Below are positions 54,820 to 64,000 of a stretch of 64,000 nt of DNA, piece by piece. The notes beneath the pieces were generated by a model, which saw only the letters and a list, made by a program, of their open reading frames with translations, had not been told where the DNA came from and searched no databases. The stretch's first letter is position 1, and each line of letters opens with the position of its first letter. The stretch is from Paenibacillus periandrae (lineage in GTDB: Bacteria; Bacillota; Bacilli; Paenibacillales; NBRC-103111): assembly GCF_022458865.1 (NCBI RefSeq), contig NZ_JAJNMU010000001.1, positions 248,001-312,000 of the forward strand, read 5' to 3'. Made by a program: the position numbers and the translations under genes.

Positions 54820-56151
54820 TTAAGATGCTTTCATCGTTTCATTGAAAGTCTGACGAAGCATAATGCCTGCATCCTGCAGCATCCACTCAATAAAACATCC
54901 ATAGCCACTGGTTGGATCATTAACGAATACGTGAGTGACAGCACCAATTACTTTGCCATTCTGAATAATCGGACTTCCGCTCATACCTTGTACGATACCA
55001 CCTGTTTTTTCCAGTAGACGCGGGTCTGTAACTTTAATAACCATACCTTTGGTTGCCGGGAAGTCCTGCTTGGTCACATGCATCACTTCGATATCGAACT
55101 TCTCAACCTTTTGCCCGCTCACAACCGTATAAATCTGGGCTGGTCCTTCTTTTACTTCTTCTGAAAAGGCGACTGGTAAAGCTTCTTTGGAAAAGCTATG
55201 ATCGGGTAGCTCATTCATTTGACCAAAAATACCAAAAGAAGTGTTTTTCTCGATGTTGCCGAGCACTTTACTTTCCTTGGAAAACTGTGCTCTTTTTTCT
55301 CCTGGCTCCCCATTTTGGCTCTTGGAGATTGAGGTCACATTGGAATGAACAATTTCCCCTGTTCCTACTGCAATCGGTGTTTGTGTGTCCATATCCGTGA
55401 TAACATGGCCCAATGCACCATACACGCCTTGATCAGGGGCATAGAACGTCAAGGTCCCTACTCCTGCCGCTGAGTCACGGATATACAGTCCAAGTCGATA
55501 GGTTTTATCCACAATATCGTAGGCTGGCTGCATACTCAGTTCAAGCTCTTCATTATTTCGCTTTACCGTCAAAACAATGGGTTTCCTACTTTCTCCTGCC
55601 TCGGATACCAGCTCAGATACCTTGGACACGTCGGTAATTGGCTTACCGTTCAGCTTGACAATCAAATCGCCCAATTGAATTCGGGCATCCTCGCCTGGTG
55701 AAATTTTCTTTTCATCTGCTATCGTCACCAAATGATGACCGACAACCAGAACACCAGCTGACTTTAACTTGACTCCGATGGTATGTCCACCTGGAATAAC
55801 CTTGAGGTCAGGGACCACATTGACCTTGACGGTTTTGAGTGGAATCTTGCCAAAAAGCTTTAGCGTAAGCTCCGCTTGTCCTGCTTTGTAAGATTCCAAA
55901 GAAATGGGATGATGAAGATCCACTTGAAATGAGTGCTTGTTCGATCCATTAACCTTCACAATTTCCGGATCATTCACGCTCACCTGGGCGCTAACAGGCA
56001 TCGCCAACTGAAGACTGGTCTGCTGACCAGTGAACAGCCTTAGTTCTTCTGGAAATGAGGCAAAGCTTTGGAAGGGTGTGGATAGGCTACCCAGACAAAC
56101 GAAGAAGATAAGCGTCAATCCAATCAATCTTTTTCTCCGGTTGGAACTCAT
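54820..56151 (-). CDS. spoIVB: SpoIVB peptidase (sporulation signalling serine protease)
   Basis: A 443-residue S55 protease made in the forespore that triggers pro-sigma-K processing. A signal-like helix is near residues 10-30, a PDZ domain covers about 130-210, and the protease domain has GALGHVITD (His) and GIVQGMSGSPII (Ser). RBS GGGAG precedes the ATG. It lies between recN and spo0A, the universal order. Confidence 0.95.
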   Translation of the reverse strand: MSSNRRKRLIGLTLIFFVCLGSLSTPFQSFASFPEELRLFTGQQTSLQLAMPVSAQVSVNDPEIVKVNGSNKHSFQVDLHHPISLESYKAGQAELTLKLFGKIPLKTVKVNVVPDLKVIPGGHTIGVKLKSAGVLVVGHHLVTIADEKKISPGEDARIQLGDLIVKLNGKPITDVSKVSELVSEAGESRKPIVLTVKRNNEELELSMQPAYDIVDKTYRLGLYIRDSAAGVGTLTFYAPDQGVYGALGHVITDMDTQTPIAVGTGEIVHSNVTSISKSQNGEPGEKRAQFSKESKVLGNIEKNTSFGIFGQMNELPDHSFSKEALPVAFSEEVKEGPAQIYTVVSGQKVEKFDIEVMHVTKQDFPATKGMVIKVTDPRLLEKTGGIVQGMSGSPIIQNGKVIGAVTHVFVNDPTSGYGCFIEWMLQDAGIMLRQTFNETMKAS

Positions 56152-56268
56152 GGTGTCACGCTCCCTTGCTTCCTGTGCACGAGCGGCAATGACTTACCGC
56201 TTAATGCGTACCCTTAAGGTATCCCCACACCATTCGTTTTATAAGTGAAAATGATCCCACACTTGGGG

Positions 56269-57963
56269 CTACAAACTTCCTTTCTTGACATCTGCCAGAT
56301 CCAGCATTTCCTGAGCATGCTGTAAGGTCGTGTCGGTGACCTCTACACCTCCGAGCATGCGCGCCAACTCGTGAGTACGTCCTTCAGCAGACAAATCATC
56401 TACGTGGGTAAAGGTCCGCTTACCGTCGTTGGTTTTGTGAATCAGGTAATGGGCATCAGCCATACATGCTACCTGGGGAAGGTGAGTAATTGAAAACACT
56501 TGACAATCCCGAGACAGTCTTGACATTTTCTCGGCAATCGCCTGAGCTGCACGTCCGCTAACTCCAGTATCGACTTCATCAAACACGAGCACCGGTATAC
56601 GATCGACTCGAGCAAAAATCGATTTTAAAGCAAGCATGACTCTGGAAATCTCCCCACCTGAGGCGATTTTACTCAAGGATCGTAACGGTTCACCCGGATT
56701 GGCTGAAATCAGAAACTCCACTTCGTCCGCACCACTTGCATCACAAGCTTCTTCATTAAATTTAATTTGAACCTTGAATTGTGTTTTTTCCATATGCAGA
56801 TCACGCAGCTCAGCTACGATTTCACCGGCCAGCTTGTCCGCTACCTGCTGTCTTTTCTCAGATAAACTCTTGGCGTGCTTGCGTAAAATCTGAACAGCCA
56901 GCTTTTCCTGCTTCTGCAGCTCCTGCAGCTTTTCGTCCTTATTTTCAATCATATCAAGCTCATGCTGTACTTTCTTTAAATATTCAAGAATGTCGGCGAT
57001 GCTTTCTCCATATTTGCGTCTAAGCGCTGCCATGGTATGTAAGCGTTGTTCGATAAATTCAAGCCTTGTCGGATTGAATTCAATATCATCACGATAATCA
57101 CGAAGCTGGTAAGCAGCGTCTTCAAGCTGATAATAAGCATTTTGTACCTGCTCCAAAACAGCTTGGAGCTTGGCCGGGTCCAAAGCAGCAATATCCTCGA
57201 TTTTTTGCATGACTTTGCTAATTGTTGTAAGCCCAGTTCCAGCTCCGCTTAAAGAGTCGTAAGAATCTGCCGCGTTCTGATATAGCTTTTCCGCATTTGC
57301 TAGTATGCGTTTTTCCTCAAGTAATGATTCATCCTCGCCCAGCTTTAATTGAGCCGAGCTGATTTCCTCCACCTGAAAACGATATAAATCCAGCATTTGC
57401 AAAGATTTTTTACTGGTTTCTTCAAGCTCCTTCAAGCTTTTACGAATACCGCTATACGTTATATAAGCTTTACCGTATTCACTCTTTAAAGGACCGATCT
57501 CGGTTTCGCCGAATAAATCGAGCCAATTGATGTGCTCATCCACGTCAAACAGCGATTGATGCTCATGCTGACCATGAATGTTCACGAGCCACGCACCCAC
57601 GGACTTCAATCCTGCCAGGTTAACCATTTGCCCATTAATACGGCTCGTGCTTTTACCTTGTGCCGTGATTTCACGACGTATGATTAAATGCTCTTCCGAA
57701 TCGGCTTCAATGCCAAGCTCTGCCAGGGTTGTCCAAACCGGATGACCGGACTCAATATGGAATAGAGCCTCAATGGAAGATTTATCGCTGCCATAACGAA
57801 CCAGATCCGCAGAGCTTCTTCCTCCAGCCACAAGCGTTAAAGCGTCAATAATAATGGATTTACCTGCGCCTGTTTCTCCAGTCAGGACATGAAATCCATT
57901 ACGGAAGTGAAGGTGCACCGATTCTATAACAGCTAAATTGCGTATTGTCATTTCAAGCAGCAT
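56269..57963 (-). CDS. recN: DNA repair protein RecN
   Basis: A 564-residue SMC-like ATPase for double-strand-break repair. Walker A GETGAGKS is at residues 29-36, a long coiled coil covers about 150-380, the ABC signature lies in SLSKIASGGEISRVMLAL, and Walker B in VLVFDEVDTGVSG. ATG 57963 is preferred over 57969, which would overlap GGAGAG. Confidence 0.96.
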   Translation of the reverse strand: MLLEMTIRNLAVIESVHLHFRNGFHVLTGETGAGKSIIIDALTLVAGGRSSADLVRYGSDKSSIEALFHIESGHPVWTTLAELGIEADSEEHLIIRREITAQGKSTSRINGQMVNLAGLKSVGAWLVNIHGQHEHQSLFDVDEHINWLDLFGETEIGPLKSEYGKAYITYSGIRKSLKELEETSKKSLQMLDLYRFQVEEISSAQLKLGEDESLLEEKRILANAEKLYQNAADSYDSLSGAGTGLTTISKVMQKIEDIAALDPAKLQAVLEQVQNAYYQLEDAAYQLRDYRDDIEFNPTRLEFIEQRLHTMAALRRKYGESIADILEYLKKVQHELDMIENKDEKLQELQKQEKLAVQILRKHAKSLSEKRQQVADKLAGEIVAELRDLHMEKTQFKVQIKFNEEACDASGADEVEFLISANPGEPLRSLSKIASGGEISRVMLALKSIFARVDRIPVLVFDEVDTGVSGRAAQAIAEKMSRLSRDCQVFSITHLPQVACMADAHYLIHKTNDGKRTFTHVDDLSAEGRTHELARMLGGVEVTDTTLQHAQEMLDLADVKKGSL

Positions 57964-57977
57964 CGTCATCTCTCCTG

Positions 57978-58427
57978 TTAGCTAAGCATAGATAAAATTT
58001 GATTTACCACCTTGCTGCTTTGTTCTTTGCCGCGGCAAATCATCAGTATAGTATCATCGCCACAGATCGTTCCCATAATTTCCGGCCATTCCAGACTGTC
58101 TACCAGCGAACCTATCGCGTTGGCCGTTCCCGGAAGGCTCTTTAATACGACCAGATTATCGGTATAATCGATATGTACAAAATGATCATTTAAGGCTCTT
58201 TTCAATCGATGTATGGGATTGTAACGCTGATCGGCAGGAACCGAATATTTGTAACGGCCATCATCCAAGGGAACTTTAATTAAATGTAATTCCTTGATAT
58301 CCCGTGAAATGGTCGCTTGAGTAACCGTATAACCCGCCGATTTCAATCGATCAACCAGCTCGTCCTGAGTTTCAATTTCATTATTCGTAATAATTTCGCG
58401 TATTTTGATATGTCGTTGGCCTTTCAT
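57978..58427 (-). CDS. argR: Arginine repressor
   Basis: A 149-residue ArgR/AhrC. The winged helix contains [18 protein letters not shown]; the C-terminal arginine-binding, hexamer-forming domain ends with [19 protein letters not shown] before ATG 58427. It lies between tlyA and recN as in Bacillus. It controls arginine genes and needs arginine as corepressor. Confidence 0.96.
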   Translation of the reverse strand: MKGQRHIKIREIITNNEIETQDELVDRLKSAGYTVTQATISRDIKELHLIKVPLDDGRYKYSVPADQRYNPIHRLKRALNDHFVHIDYTDNLVVLKSLPGTANAIGSLVDSLEWPEIMGTICGDDTILMICRGKEQSSKVVNQILSMLS

Positions 58428-58428
58428 T

Positions 58429-58902
58429 TTATACCTCATCCTCGTTGTCTATTTGAAATCGGATACACTGTATCCTCTGCTGCTGCGGATCTACATAAAG
58501 AACACCTGAAGTCTGCGGATACAGTAAATGGAAGACAAGCAAATGATCACGTATCGAGCTTCCTGTTGCTTCCATAGGCTTGCGCTCTCTGGCAACCTTT
58601 ACGGTATAATACATACCGTCCTGCTCCACGAAGTAGTCAATAAACAAACGGCTGTGCAAGGGCTCTCCCTCATTAATCGTTATGTGAATGGGAATACGCT
58701 GTTTGCCGCTTATAAGCTTAAATCCATTTTCCTCCAATAACCGAGTGACTTCATCAGGTGATACCGAGGTACCCTCCGGAAGTGGAAGTCCTTCCCCGTC
58801 ACTTTCCATAGTACCCTTCATTCGATTGCGAATATACAGGAATAGCCAAAATCCCACGATCAAAATAATCAAAATAATAACAAAGCCATCGCCACTTTGC
58901 AT
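58429..58902 (-). CDS. Hypothetical membrane-anchored protein between tlyA and argR
   Basis: A 157-residue protein with one N-terminal helix ([17 protein letters not shown]), a charged linker and a soluble C-terminal domain of unknown type. GAGGTG stands before ATG 58902; the stop lies one base before the argR ATG. It is extra compared with the Bacillus order. No function can be assigned. Confidence 0.75.
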   Translation of the reverse strand: MQSGDGFVIILIILIVGFWLFLYIRNRMKGTMESDGEGLPLPEGTSVSPDEVTRLLEENGFKLISGKQRIPIHITINEGEPLHSRLFIDYFVEQDGMYYTVKVARERKPMEATGSSIRDHLLVFHLLYPQTSGVLYVDPQQQRIQCIRFQIDNEDEV

Positions 58903-58966
58903 CCCGTTCACCTCAATGGTAATTATTCGCGAAACTCGATCAATATCCTCCAAAAAAACAAAAAAC

Positions 58967-59803
58967 TCATCCTCCAGATGAGTTTTGAAGCTTTTGCGCA
59001 TCGATGACTACTTGCTGAATCCACTCGTCTTTGAGTTGTGTTGACACCATTGATTCGGGACTTGCTGATTGAAAATAAGCTAGAAATTCAACATTGCCTT
59101 CGCCGCCGCGGATCGGTGAAAAGGTAAGACCCTGCAAATAAAATCCAGCTTCCTCCGCAAACCCCAGCACTGTTTGAAGTACTTCCGTGTGGACAGACGC
59201 ATCACGTACAACCCCTGTCTTGGGCACTTTATCGCGGCCAGCCTCAAACTGCGGCTTGATCAATGCAACGACCGATCCATGCTCGGCCAAAATACTTTTT
59301 AACGGAGGCAGGATCAGCTTTAAGGAAATAAAGGACACATCAATCGAAGCAAAAGCAGGCTGCTCTCCTTCCAAATCCTCCAGCTTCATAAAACGAAAAT
59401 TGGTGCGCTCCATGACCTTCACCTGAGGATGGCTGCGCATGGACCAATCCAATTGATTATAACCCACATCCACTGCGTATACGTAAGCTGCTCCATGCTG
59501 CAGGGCACAATCCGTAAAACCTCCGGTGGAGGCTCCAATATCCAGCATGATAATGCCGTTCAGATCAATATTGAACAGCTTTAAAGCCTTCTCCAGCTTT
59601 AATCCACCTCTACTCACATAGGGATGAATGGCGCCTTTAACAAGGATTCTGGAGCTTCTGAGCACCTTCGTACCGGCCTTGTCGATGGGTTCCTCATCCA
59701 CCTGAACAAGTCCGGCCATAATAGACGCCTTCGCCTTTTCCCGGGTCAGAAAAAAGCCCTGTTCCACAAGTAATACATCTAGTCGTTCTTTATCTGCTGC
59801 CAT
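58967..59803 (-). CDS. tlyA: TlyA family rRNA cytidine 2'-O-methyltransferase
   Basis: A 278-residue protein: S4 RNA-binding domain at about 5-65 (ERLDVLLVEQGFFLTREKAK) and an FtsJ-type methyltransferase with the SAM loop LDIGASTGGFTDCAL. FIKP-type KLILPPL and LIKPQFEAGRDKVPK follow. It methylates ribosomal RNA in homologues. Conserved place between dxs and argR. Confidence 0.94.
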   Translation of the reverse strand: MAADKERLDVLLVEQGFFLTREKAKASIMAGLVQVDEEPIDKAGTKVLRSSRILVKGAIHPYVSRGGLKLEKALKLFNIDLNGIIMLDIGASTGGFTDCALQHGAAYVYAVDVGYNQLDWSMRSHPQVKVMERTNFRFMKLEDLEGEQPAFASIDVSFISLKLILPPLKSILAEHGSVVALIKPQFEAGRDKVPKTGVVRDASVHTEVLQTVLGFAEEAGFYLQGLTFSPIRGGEGNVEFLAYFQSASPESMVSTQLKDEWIQQVVIDAQKLQNSSGG

Positions 59804-59836
59804 GCTGAAGTTATTCCCACTTTCTGCCGAGACGAT

Positions 59837-61723
59837 TCAAGCATGCTGCCGTTTGCGCGGCATCAAAGCTTTTACCTCGGATACAAGCCGTTCTGCAGTA
59901 AGTCCTACTTCCTGACGCTGCTCTTTTACCGATCCATGCTCCACAAAATAATCGGGAACTCCGAGGATTTTGATTTGCAGACCATGGCGATTCTGATTCG
60001 CATAAAACTCAAGCACACCGCTGCCGAAGCCGCCCAATGTTGTGCCTTCCTCCAAAGTAATGATAGGGAGGTTCTCCTTGGATATCTGAAGCAGCATAGC
60101 CTCATCCATTGGCTTAATAAAACGCGCGTTAACGACACGAAGCTGTAATCCATCCTTATTTAACTGCTCTGCAGCCTCTAAAGCGATGCCGATCATTGGT
60201 CCCACAGCCAGCACTACGGCGCTGTCTCCAGGTCTCAGTACTTCCCATGTACCGATAGGAATCGCCTTTAAAGGTTCATCCATAGGTACACCGAGCCCAT
60301 TAGCCCGTGGATAACGAACAGCGATTGGGCCTTCATCATAATCGACTGAAGTTTTGAGCATATGCCGCAGCTCATTTTCATCCTTAGGCATCATCAGCAC
60401 CATGTTAGGAATGCTTCGCAAATAAGCAATATCGTACACACCATGATGGGTTTCACCATCTTCTCCGACAAAGCCTGCACGGTCGATAGCAAAGATCACA
60501 TTCAGATTCGCACGACAAATATCATGAACAATCTGGTCATAAGCTCTCTGTAAAAACGTGGAGTATACAGCAAATACAGGCTTCATGCCCTCACTTGCTA
60601 GCCCCGCACAGAAGGTAGCTGCATGCTGCTCAGCGATCCCAACATCAACCATCCGATTTGGAAATTGAGCCGCAAACTTCAGCAGTCCAGAGCCCCCCGG
60701 CATCGCTGGAGTAACCGCTATAATTCTTGAATCCTGCTCAGCCAACTCGATCAGCGTATTGCCAAAAACATCCGTATATACGGGATGTCCGACAGCCTTA
60801 AGCATTTTGCCAGACTCGACCTTATATGGACGTGCTCCATGCCAGGCAAAAGAATCTGCTTCTGCTGGCAAGTAGCCTTTACCTTTTAATGTAAGCACAT
60901 GAACCATAACTGGTCCTTCAACCTTCTCGGCCTGCTTTAACGTTTCCAGCAGCACAGGAAGATTGTGCCCATCAACCGGTCCCAGGTAAGTAAAGCCCAG
61001 TTCCTCAAATATAACTCCAGATACAAGCATATATTTCAAGCTGTCTTTCAGCTTTTCCATCGTCTTGGCCAGCGTCCCGCCAATAGCCGGGATTTTCTTC
61101 AACAAATACTCGACTTCTTCCTTGGCTTTCACATAATGCTTATCGGATCGGATTTTCCCCAAATAATTATGCATCGCGCCAACGTTAGGAGCAATCGACA
61201 TTTCATTGTCGTTCAGAATGACCATCATGTTCTTTTTCTCATGTCCAATGTGGTTCATAGCTTCAAAGGCCATACCGCCTGTCAAGGCGCCGTCTCCGAT
61301 AACAGCGATGATCTTGTTGTCCTCGCCTTTGAGATCGCGAGCTACTGCCATGCCCATGGCTGCCGATAACGACGTACTGCTGTGCCCGGCCTCCCAGACA
61401 TCATGCTCGCTCTCCGAGCGCTTGACAAAGCCACATAGACCCTGATATTTGCGCAGGGTATCAAACTGATTCATACGTCCGGTAAACATTTTATGCACAT
61501 AGGATTGATGCCCCACGTCAAAAATAAATTTGTCTACAGGGCTATTGTAAAGATAATGAAGGGCTATGGTTAGCTCAACAACTCCCAGATTAGAAGAAAG
61601 ATGTCCACCGGTTAACGAAAGCTTTTCAACCAAAAACTGCCTCGTTTCCTCTGCAAGCAGTTCTAATTGTTCTATCGTCAGGTGCTTCAAGTCTTGTGGT
61701 TGATTGATATGTTCTAGCAGCAC
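59837..61723 (-). CDS. dxs: 1-deoxy-D-xylulose-5-phosphate synthase
   Basis: A 628-residue thiamine-diphosphate enzyme that joins pyruvate and glyceraldehyde-3-phosphate, first step of the MEP isoprenoid route. [13 protein letters not shown], the TPP motif [20 protein letters not shown], and [18 protein letters not shown] are present. Start is GTG 61723 with GGGG seven bases before. It follows ispA, tying it to isoprenoid synthesis. Confidence 0.96.
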   Translation of the reverse strand: MLLEHINQPQDLKHLTIEQLELLAEETRQFLVEKLSLTGGHLSSNLGVVELTIALHYLYNSPVDKFIFDVGHQSYVHKMFTGRMNQFDTLRKYQGLCGFVKRSESEHDVWEAGHSSTSLSAAMGMAVARDLKGEDNKIIAVIGDGALTGGMAFEAMNHIGHEKKNMMVILNDNEMSIAPNVGAMHNYLGKIRSDKHYVKAKEEVEYLLKKIPAIGGTLAKTMEKLKDSLKYMLVSGVIFEELGFTYLGPVDGHNLPVLLETLKQAEKVEGPVMVHVLTLKGKGYLPAEADSFAWHGARPYKVESGKMLKAVGHPVYTDVFGNTLIELAEQDSRIIAVTPAMPGGSGLLKFAAQFPNRMVDVGIAEQHAATFCAGLASEGMKPVFAVYSTFLQRAYDQIVHDICRANLNVIFAIDRAGFVGEDGETHHGVYDIAYLRSIPNMVLMMPKDENELRHMLKTSVDYDEGPIAVRYPRANGLGVPMDEPLKAIPIGTWEVLRPGDSAVVLAVGPMIGIALEAAEQLNKDGLQLRVVNARFIKPMDEAMLLQISKENLPIITLEEGTTLGGFGSGVLEFYANQNRHGLQIKILGVPDYFVEHGSVKEQRQEVGLTAERLVSEVKALMPRKRQHA

Positions 61724-61924
61724 GCGTGTTCCCCGCTTTCCTGTTTGGACTGTTGCGTATAACAAACACCCCAATCGCAGGAGTGAATAAGCAATCTATC
61801 CCACTAAACGTTTGATTTATTATAGCATAGTTGATGATAGGTGCTCAATTGTAAGATGATACGGAAAAATGCAGCTTATTGTGCATGTTCATATAGCTGA
61901 CTTTTTGAACAGCCTCTACAAAGC

Positions 61925-62830
61925 TCACCTGTCTCTTTGCACAATAAAATCAGCAAGCTCCAAAAGTCTTGCTGAATACGGGAATCCGGCATTGATAATC
62001 GCCTGCTTGCCTTGTTCAACGAGCTCATTCATTTTGGCCTGAGATGCTTCAATCCCTACAAAATAAGGATAGGTAACCTTTTGCTGCTTCTCATCACTTT
62101 TAACCGGCTTGCCAAGTTTCTTCTCATCCCCGACCAGATCGAGAATATCATCCTGAATTTGAAAGGCCAGACCGATATTATAACCGAACTTCTCCAGCGC
62201 CTGGAGCTGCTTCGGATTAGCACCCGCCAAATGACCCCCAGCCTTCAAAGAAAACACGATTAAATCGCTTGTCTTGTGAGTATGAATATATTCGAGTTCC
62301 TCCAAGCGAGTTAAGCCCTGTTCTCCCTGCATATCCGCAGCCTGACCGCCAACCATCCCCGGAGCACCCGCCAGTCTGGACAAATCCTCAACGATGTCCA
62401 GCACCCGTTCAGCCGGCACCTCATAAATCCGATACGCCTGAACAACTGAATAAAATGCATGGGTAAGCAGTGCATCGCCAGACAATACAGCCATCGCTTC
62501 ACCGTATACCTTATGGTTCGTCAGCTTGCCGCGGCGGTAATCATCATTATCCATGGCAGGCAGATCATCATGAATCAGTGAATAGGTGTGAATCATTTCA
62601 ACTGCACAAGCAACGGGAATTGCCGATTCGGTGCTGCCATTCAGCGCTTCTACTGCTGCCAGCATCAAAATGGGACGGAGACGTTTGCCCCCCGCCATCA
62701 ATGAATACATCATTGATTCCCTTAAGGTCTCAGGAATATTCCAGATACCGGGAATTGATTCAAGCAGCTCCGCTTCGATCAGCTCGACTTTTTGATCAAG
62801 GTATTGCTTTATCGTCATTTCGGTGCTCAT
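61925..62830 (-). CDS. ispA: Farnesyl diphosphate synthase (short-chain polyprenyl synthetase)
   Basis: A 301-residue prenyl transferase. First Asp-rich motif is IHDDLPAMDNDDYRRG and second FQIQDDILDLVGD, with MAGGKRLRP before the first. Spacing suits C15 products. It starts one base after xseB ends. Start 62830 has GGTGGAG upstream. Confidence 0.95.
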   Translation of the reverse strand: MSTEMTIKQYLDQKVELIEAELLESIPGIWNIPETLRESMMYSLMAGGKRLRPILMLAAVEALNGSTESAIPVACAVEMIHTYSLIHDDLPAMDNDDYRRGKLTNHKVYGEAMAVLSGDALLTHAFYSVVQAYRIYEVPAERVLDIVEDLSRLAGAPGMVGGQAADMQGEQGLTRLEELEYIHTHKTSDLIVFSLKAGGHLAGANPKQLQALEKFGYNIGLAFQIQDDILDLVGDEKKLGKPVKSDEKQQKVTYPYFVGIEASQAKMNELVEQGKQAIINAGFPYSARLLELADFIVQRDR

Positions 62831-62831
62831 A

Positions 62832-63086
62832 TTAAGCTCCACCCTTTTCGTCTGTGCCTGGATTGAAAGGTTTTTTGACCAATCCGCCCTCTTGCTCCAT
62901 CAAAATTTCGATCTTGTGCTCTACCTGCTCCAGCTTGCTTCCGCACAATTGGGACAGCTTCATACCTTCTTGAAACAATTCAATCGCTTGCTCCAAGGGA
63001 ACATCTCCACTCTCGAGAAGTGCTACGATCTGCTCCAATTTATCCATCGCCTCCTCAAAGCTAGGCGTCGTTTCCTGTTTTGACAT
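62832..63086 (-). CDS. xseB: Exodeoxyribonuclease VII small subunit
   Basis: An 84-residue XseB with the usual helical pair: [20 protein letters not shown] and [20 protein letters not shown] precedes ATG 63086. It overlaps the end of xseA by 26 bases and forms the nuclease with it. Confidence 0.95.
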   Translation of the reverse strand: MSKQETTPSFEEAMDKLEQIVALLESGDVPLEQAIELFQEGMKLSQLCGSKLEQVEHKIEILMEQEGGLVKKPFNPGTDEKGGA

Positions 63087-64000
63087 TTTCTTTTCCCTCC
63101 ATTGACCATACATGGCAATCTACTTGCCCATCCGTCAATCTAAGCTTCAGTACATCGCCGATCTGTACCTGCTGGATGGATTTGATAAGCTGCTTTTGAT
63201 TTTCATCGTAAACAAGACTGTAGCCCCGCTGCATGACCTTTAATGGACTAAGCGCATCCAGCTGACGGATAGCACTGACCAACTCCTGCCGCTTTTGGCT
63301 TTTGGCCGTCTGAATCGCTTGCCGCAATTGGCGCACGATTGAGCCCAGACGACGCTTCGCAAACAGAACCTGCTCCTTCGGATTGTACGAAGACAGCAGC
63401 TTGTCCAGCTTAAGCTGACGCTCCTGCAGCTTGGTCAGACGTCTGCGCATTTTGTAAGCAAGCTGCTCCTTCGTCCGATCCAACCGTTCCATTGGCTGCA
63501 CGAGCAGCTGTCTGCGTGGATTCAAAAATACCGGTGACCGCCGTGCCCTGCGCAAACGTTCTCGCCCTCGCTCCAGCTGATTGGATAATCCGCCGTGAAG
63601 CCTTTGATTATAATAGCTGAGCTGCTGCCTGAGCTCTAAATGGTGAGGAACCGCCAGCTCTGCTGCCGCTGTTGGTGTTGCTGCTCTGAGATCAGCAACA
63701 AAGTCGGCAATTGTGAAATCCGTCTCATGACCTACTGCGGATATAATCGGTATCTGTGATGCATAAATCGATCGGGCTACTGCCTCCTCGTTAAATGCCC
63801 AAAGCTCCTCCAGGGAGCCTCCGCCTCTACCAACGATCATGACATCGACTTCATTTCTTGCATTCATCGTCTCGATTGCTTTCACAATAGAAGGTGCTGC
63901 CTGCGTTCCTTGCACCAGCACTGGATACAGCAGTATAGGCACATTCGGATAGCGCCGTTGAAGCGTAATCATAATATCACGGACTGCCGCCCCTGTCGGC
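63061..64000 (-). CDS. xseA: Exodeoxyribonuclease VII large subunit (5'-truncated by window edge)
   Basis: About 313 residues of the XseA C-terminal part. The frame continues to the right edge (TGAAVRDI upstream of the first internal Met) with no start inside the window. Catalytic-domain marks are [18 protein letters not shown] and [23 protein letters not shown], followed by a long coiled coil and a C-terminal [10 protein letters not shown] segment. With XseB it degrades single-stranded DNA. Confidence 0.96.
   Translation of the reverse strand, partial: PTGAAVRDIMITLQRRYPNVPILLYPVLVQGTQAAPSIVKAIETMNARNEVDVMIVGRGGGSLEELWAFNEEAVARSIYASQIPIISAVGHETDFTIADFVADLRAATPTAAAELAVPHHLELRQQLSYYNQRLHGGLSNQLERGRERLRRARRSPVFLNPRRQLLVQPMERLDRTKEQLAYKMRRRLTKLQERQLKLDKLLSSYNPKEQVLFAKRRLGSIVRQLRQAIQTAKSQKRQELVSAIRQLDALSPLKVMQRGYSLVYDENQKQLIKSIQQVQIGDVLKLRLTDGQVDCHVWSMEGKENVKTGNDA

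Overview
The window reads as the chromosome of an endospore-forming Firmicute of the Paenibacillus type. Evidence is a long block of sporulation and housekeeping genes in the order known from Bacillus (xseA-xseB-ispA-dxs-tlyA-argR-recN-spoIVB-spo0A; nudF-endoQ/yqxK-spoIIM-fur; yqzK-xerD-deoB-pnp-dacF-spoIIAA-spoIIAB-sigF-spoVA-lysA-ppiB), moderate GC, strong AGGAGG-type ribosome binding sites, and YesM/YesN signalling next to a sugar ABC importer. No rRNA, tRNA, CRISPR array, prophage or insertion sequence was seen.

Region 1 (1-14.0 kb) is metabolic and accessory. An FMN riboswitch faces left toward a gene that begins like ribD and leaves the window. A sugar isomerase/epimerase-like gene and a Gfo/Idh/MocA dehydrogenase (+) converge on a leftward cluster: YesM kinase, YesN regulator, pxpB-pxpC-pxpA, a biotin carrier protein and a biotin carboxylase, two CUT1 permeases, and last a solute-binding lipoprotein. 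The cluster holds, as separate genes, the parts of a urea-carboxylase-like enzyme plus a LamB/YcsF hydrolase. An exact 42-bp sequence precedes both the isomerase gene and the binding-protein gene, in the same orientation to each, which ties the two arms into one probable regulon.

Region 2 (14.2-40 kb) is the sporulation and nucleoside-salvage block, all leftward except single genes: ppiB, lysA, spoVAF-AB-AA (spoVAC, AD and AE are not here), sigF-spoIIAB-spoIIAA, dacF, pdp, a chemotaxis receptor, a small membrane-anchored CuA protein, a yvyF-like gene, two tandem purine nucleoside phosphorylases, deoB, an IRG-like GTPase inserted between deoB and xerD, xerD, yqzK, ald, fur, spoIIM, an endonuclease Q-type gene and nudF. 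Rightward singles are a DUF378 gene, an Fsr-like MFS exporter and signal peptidase I.

Region 3 (40-51 kb) has a DUF3866 gene, a YqjE-like peptidase, a 31-codon Prli42-like stressosome microprotein, the branched-chain 2-oxo acid dehydrogenase genes (lpdV-bkdAA-bkdAB-bkdB) with a FapR-like operator inside the operon, a yqzF-like gene, and a tightly overlapping steA / glycosyltransferase / MraY-like trio. Hairpin repeats lie in several leaders here and in region 2.

Region 4 (51-64 kb) begins with a short, visibly AT-richer accessory patch (DUF421 protein, stand-alone ATP-dependent DNA ligase, small hypotheticals), then returns to core order with spo0A (three exact 0A boxes and a sigma-H-like promoter), spoIVB, recN, argR, tlyA, dxs, ispA, xseB and a 5'-truncated xseA running off the right edge.
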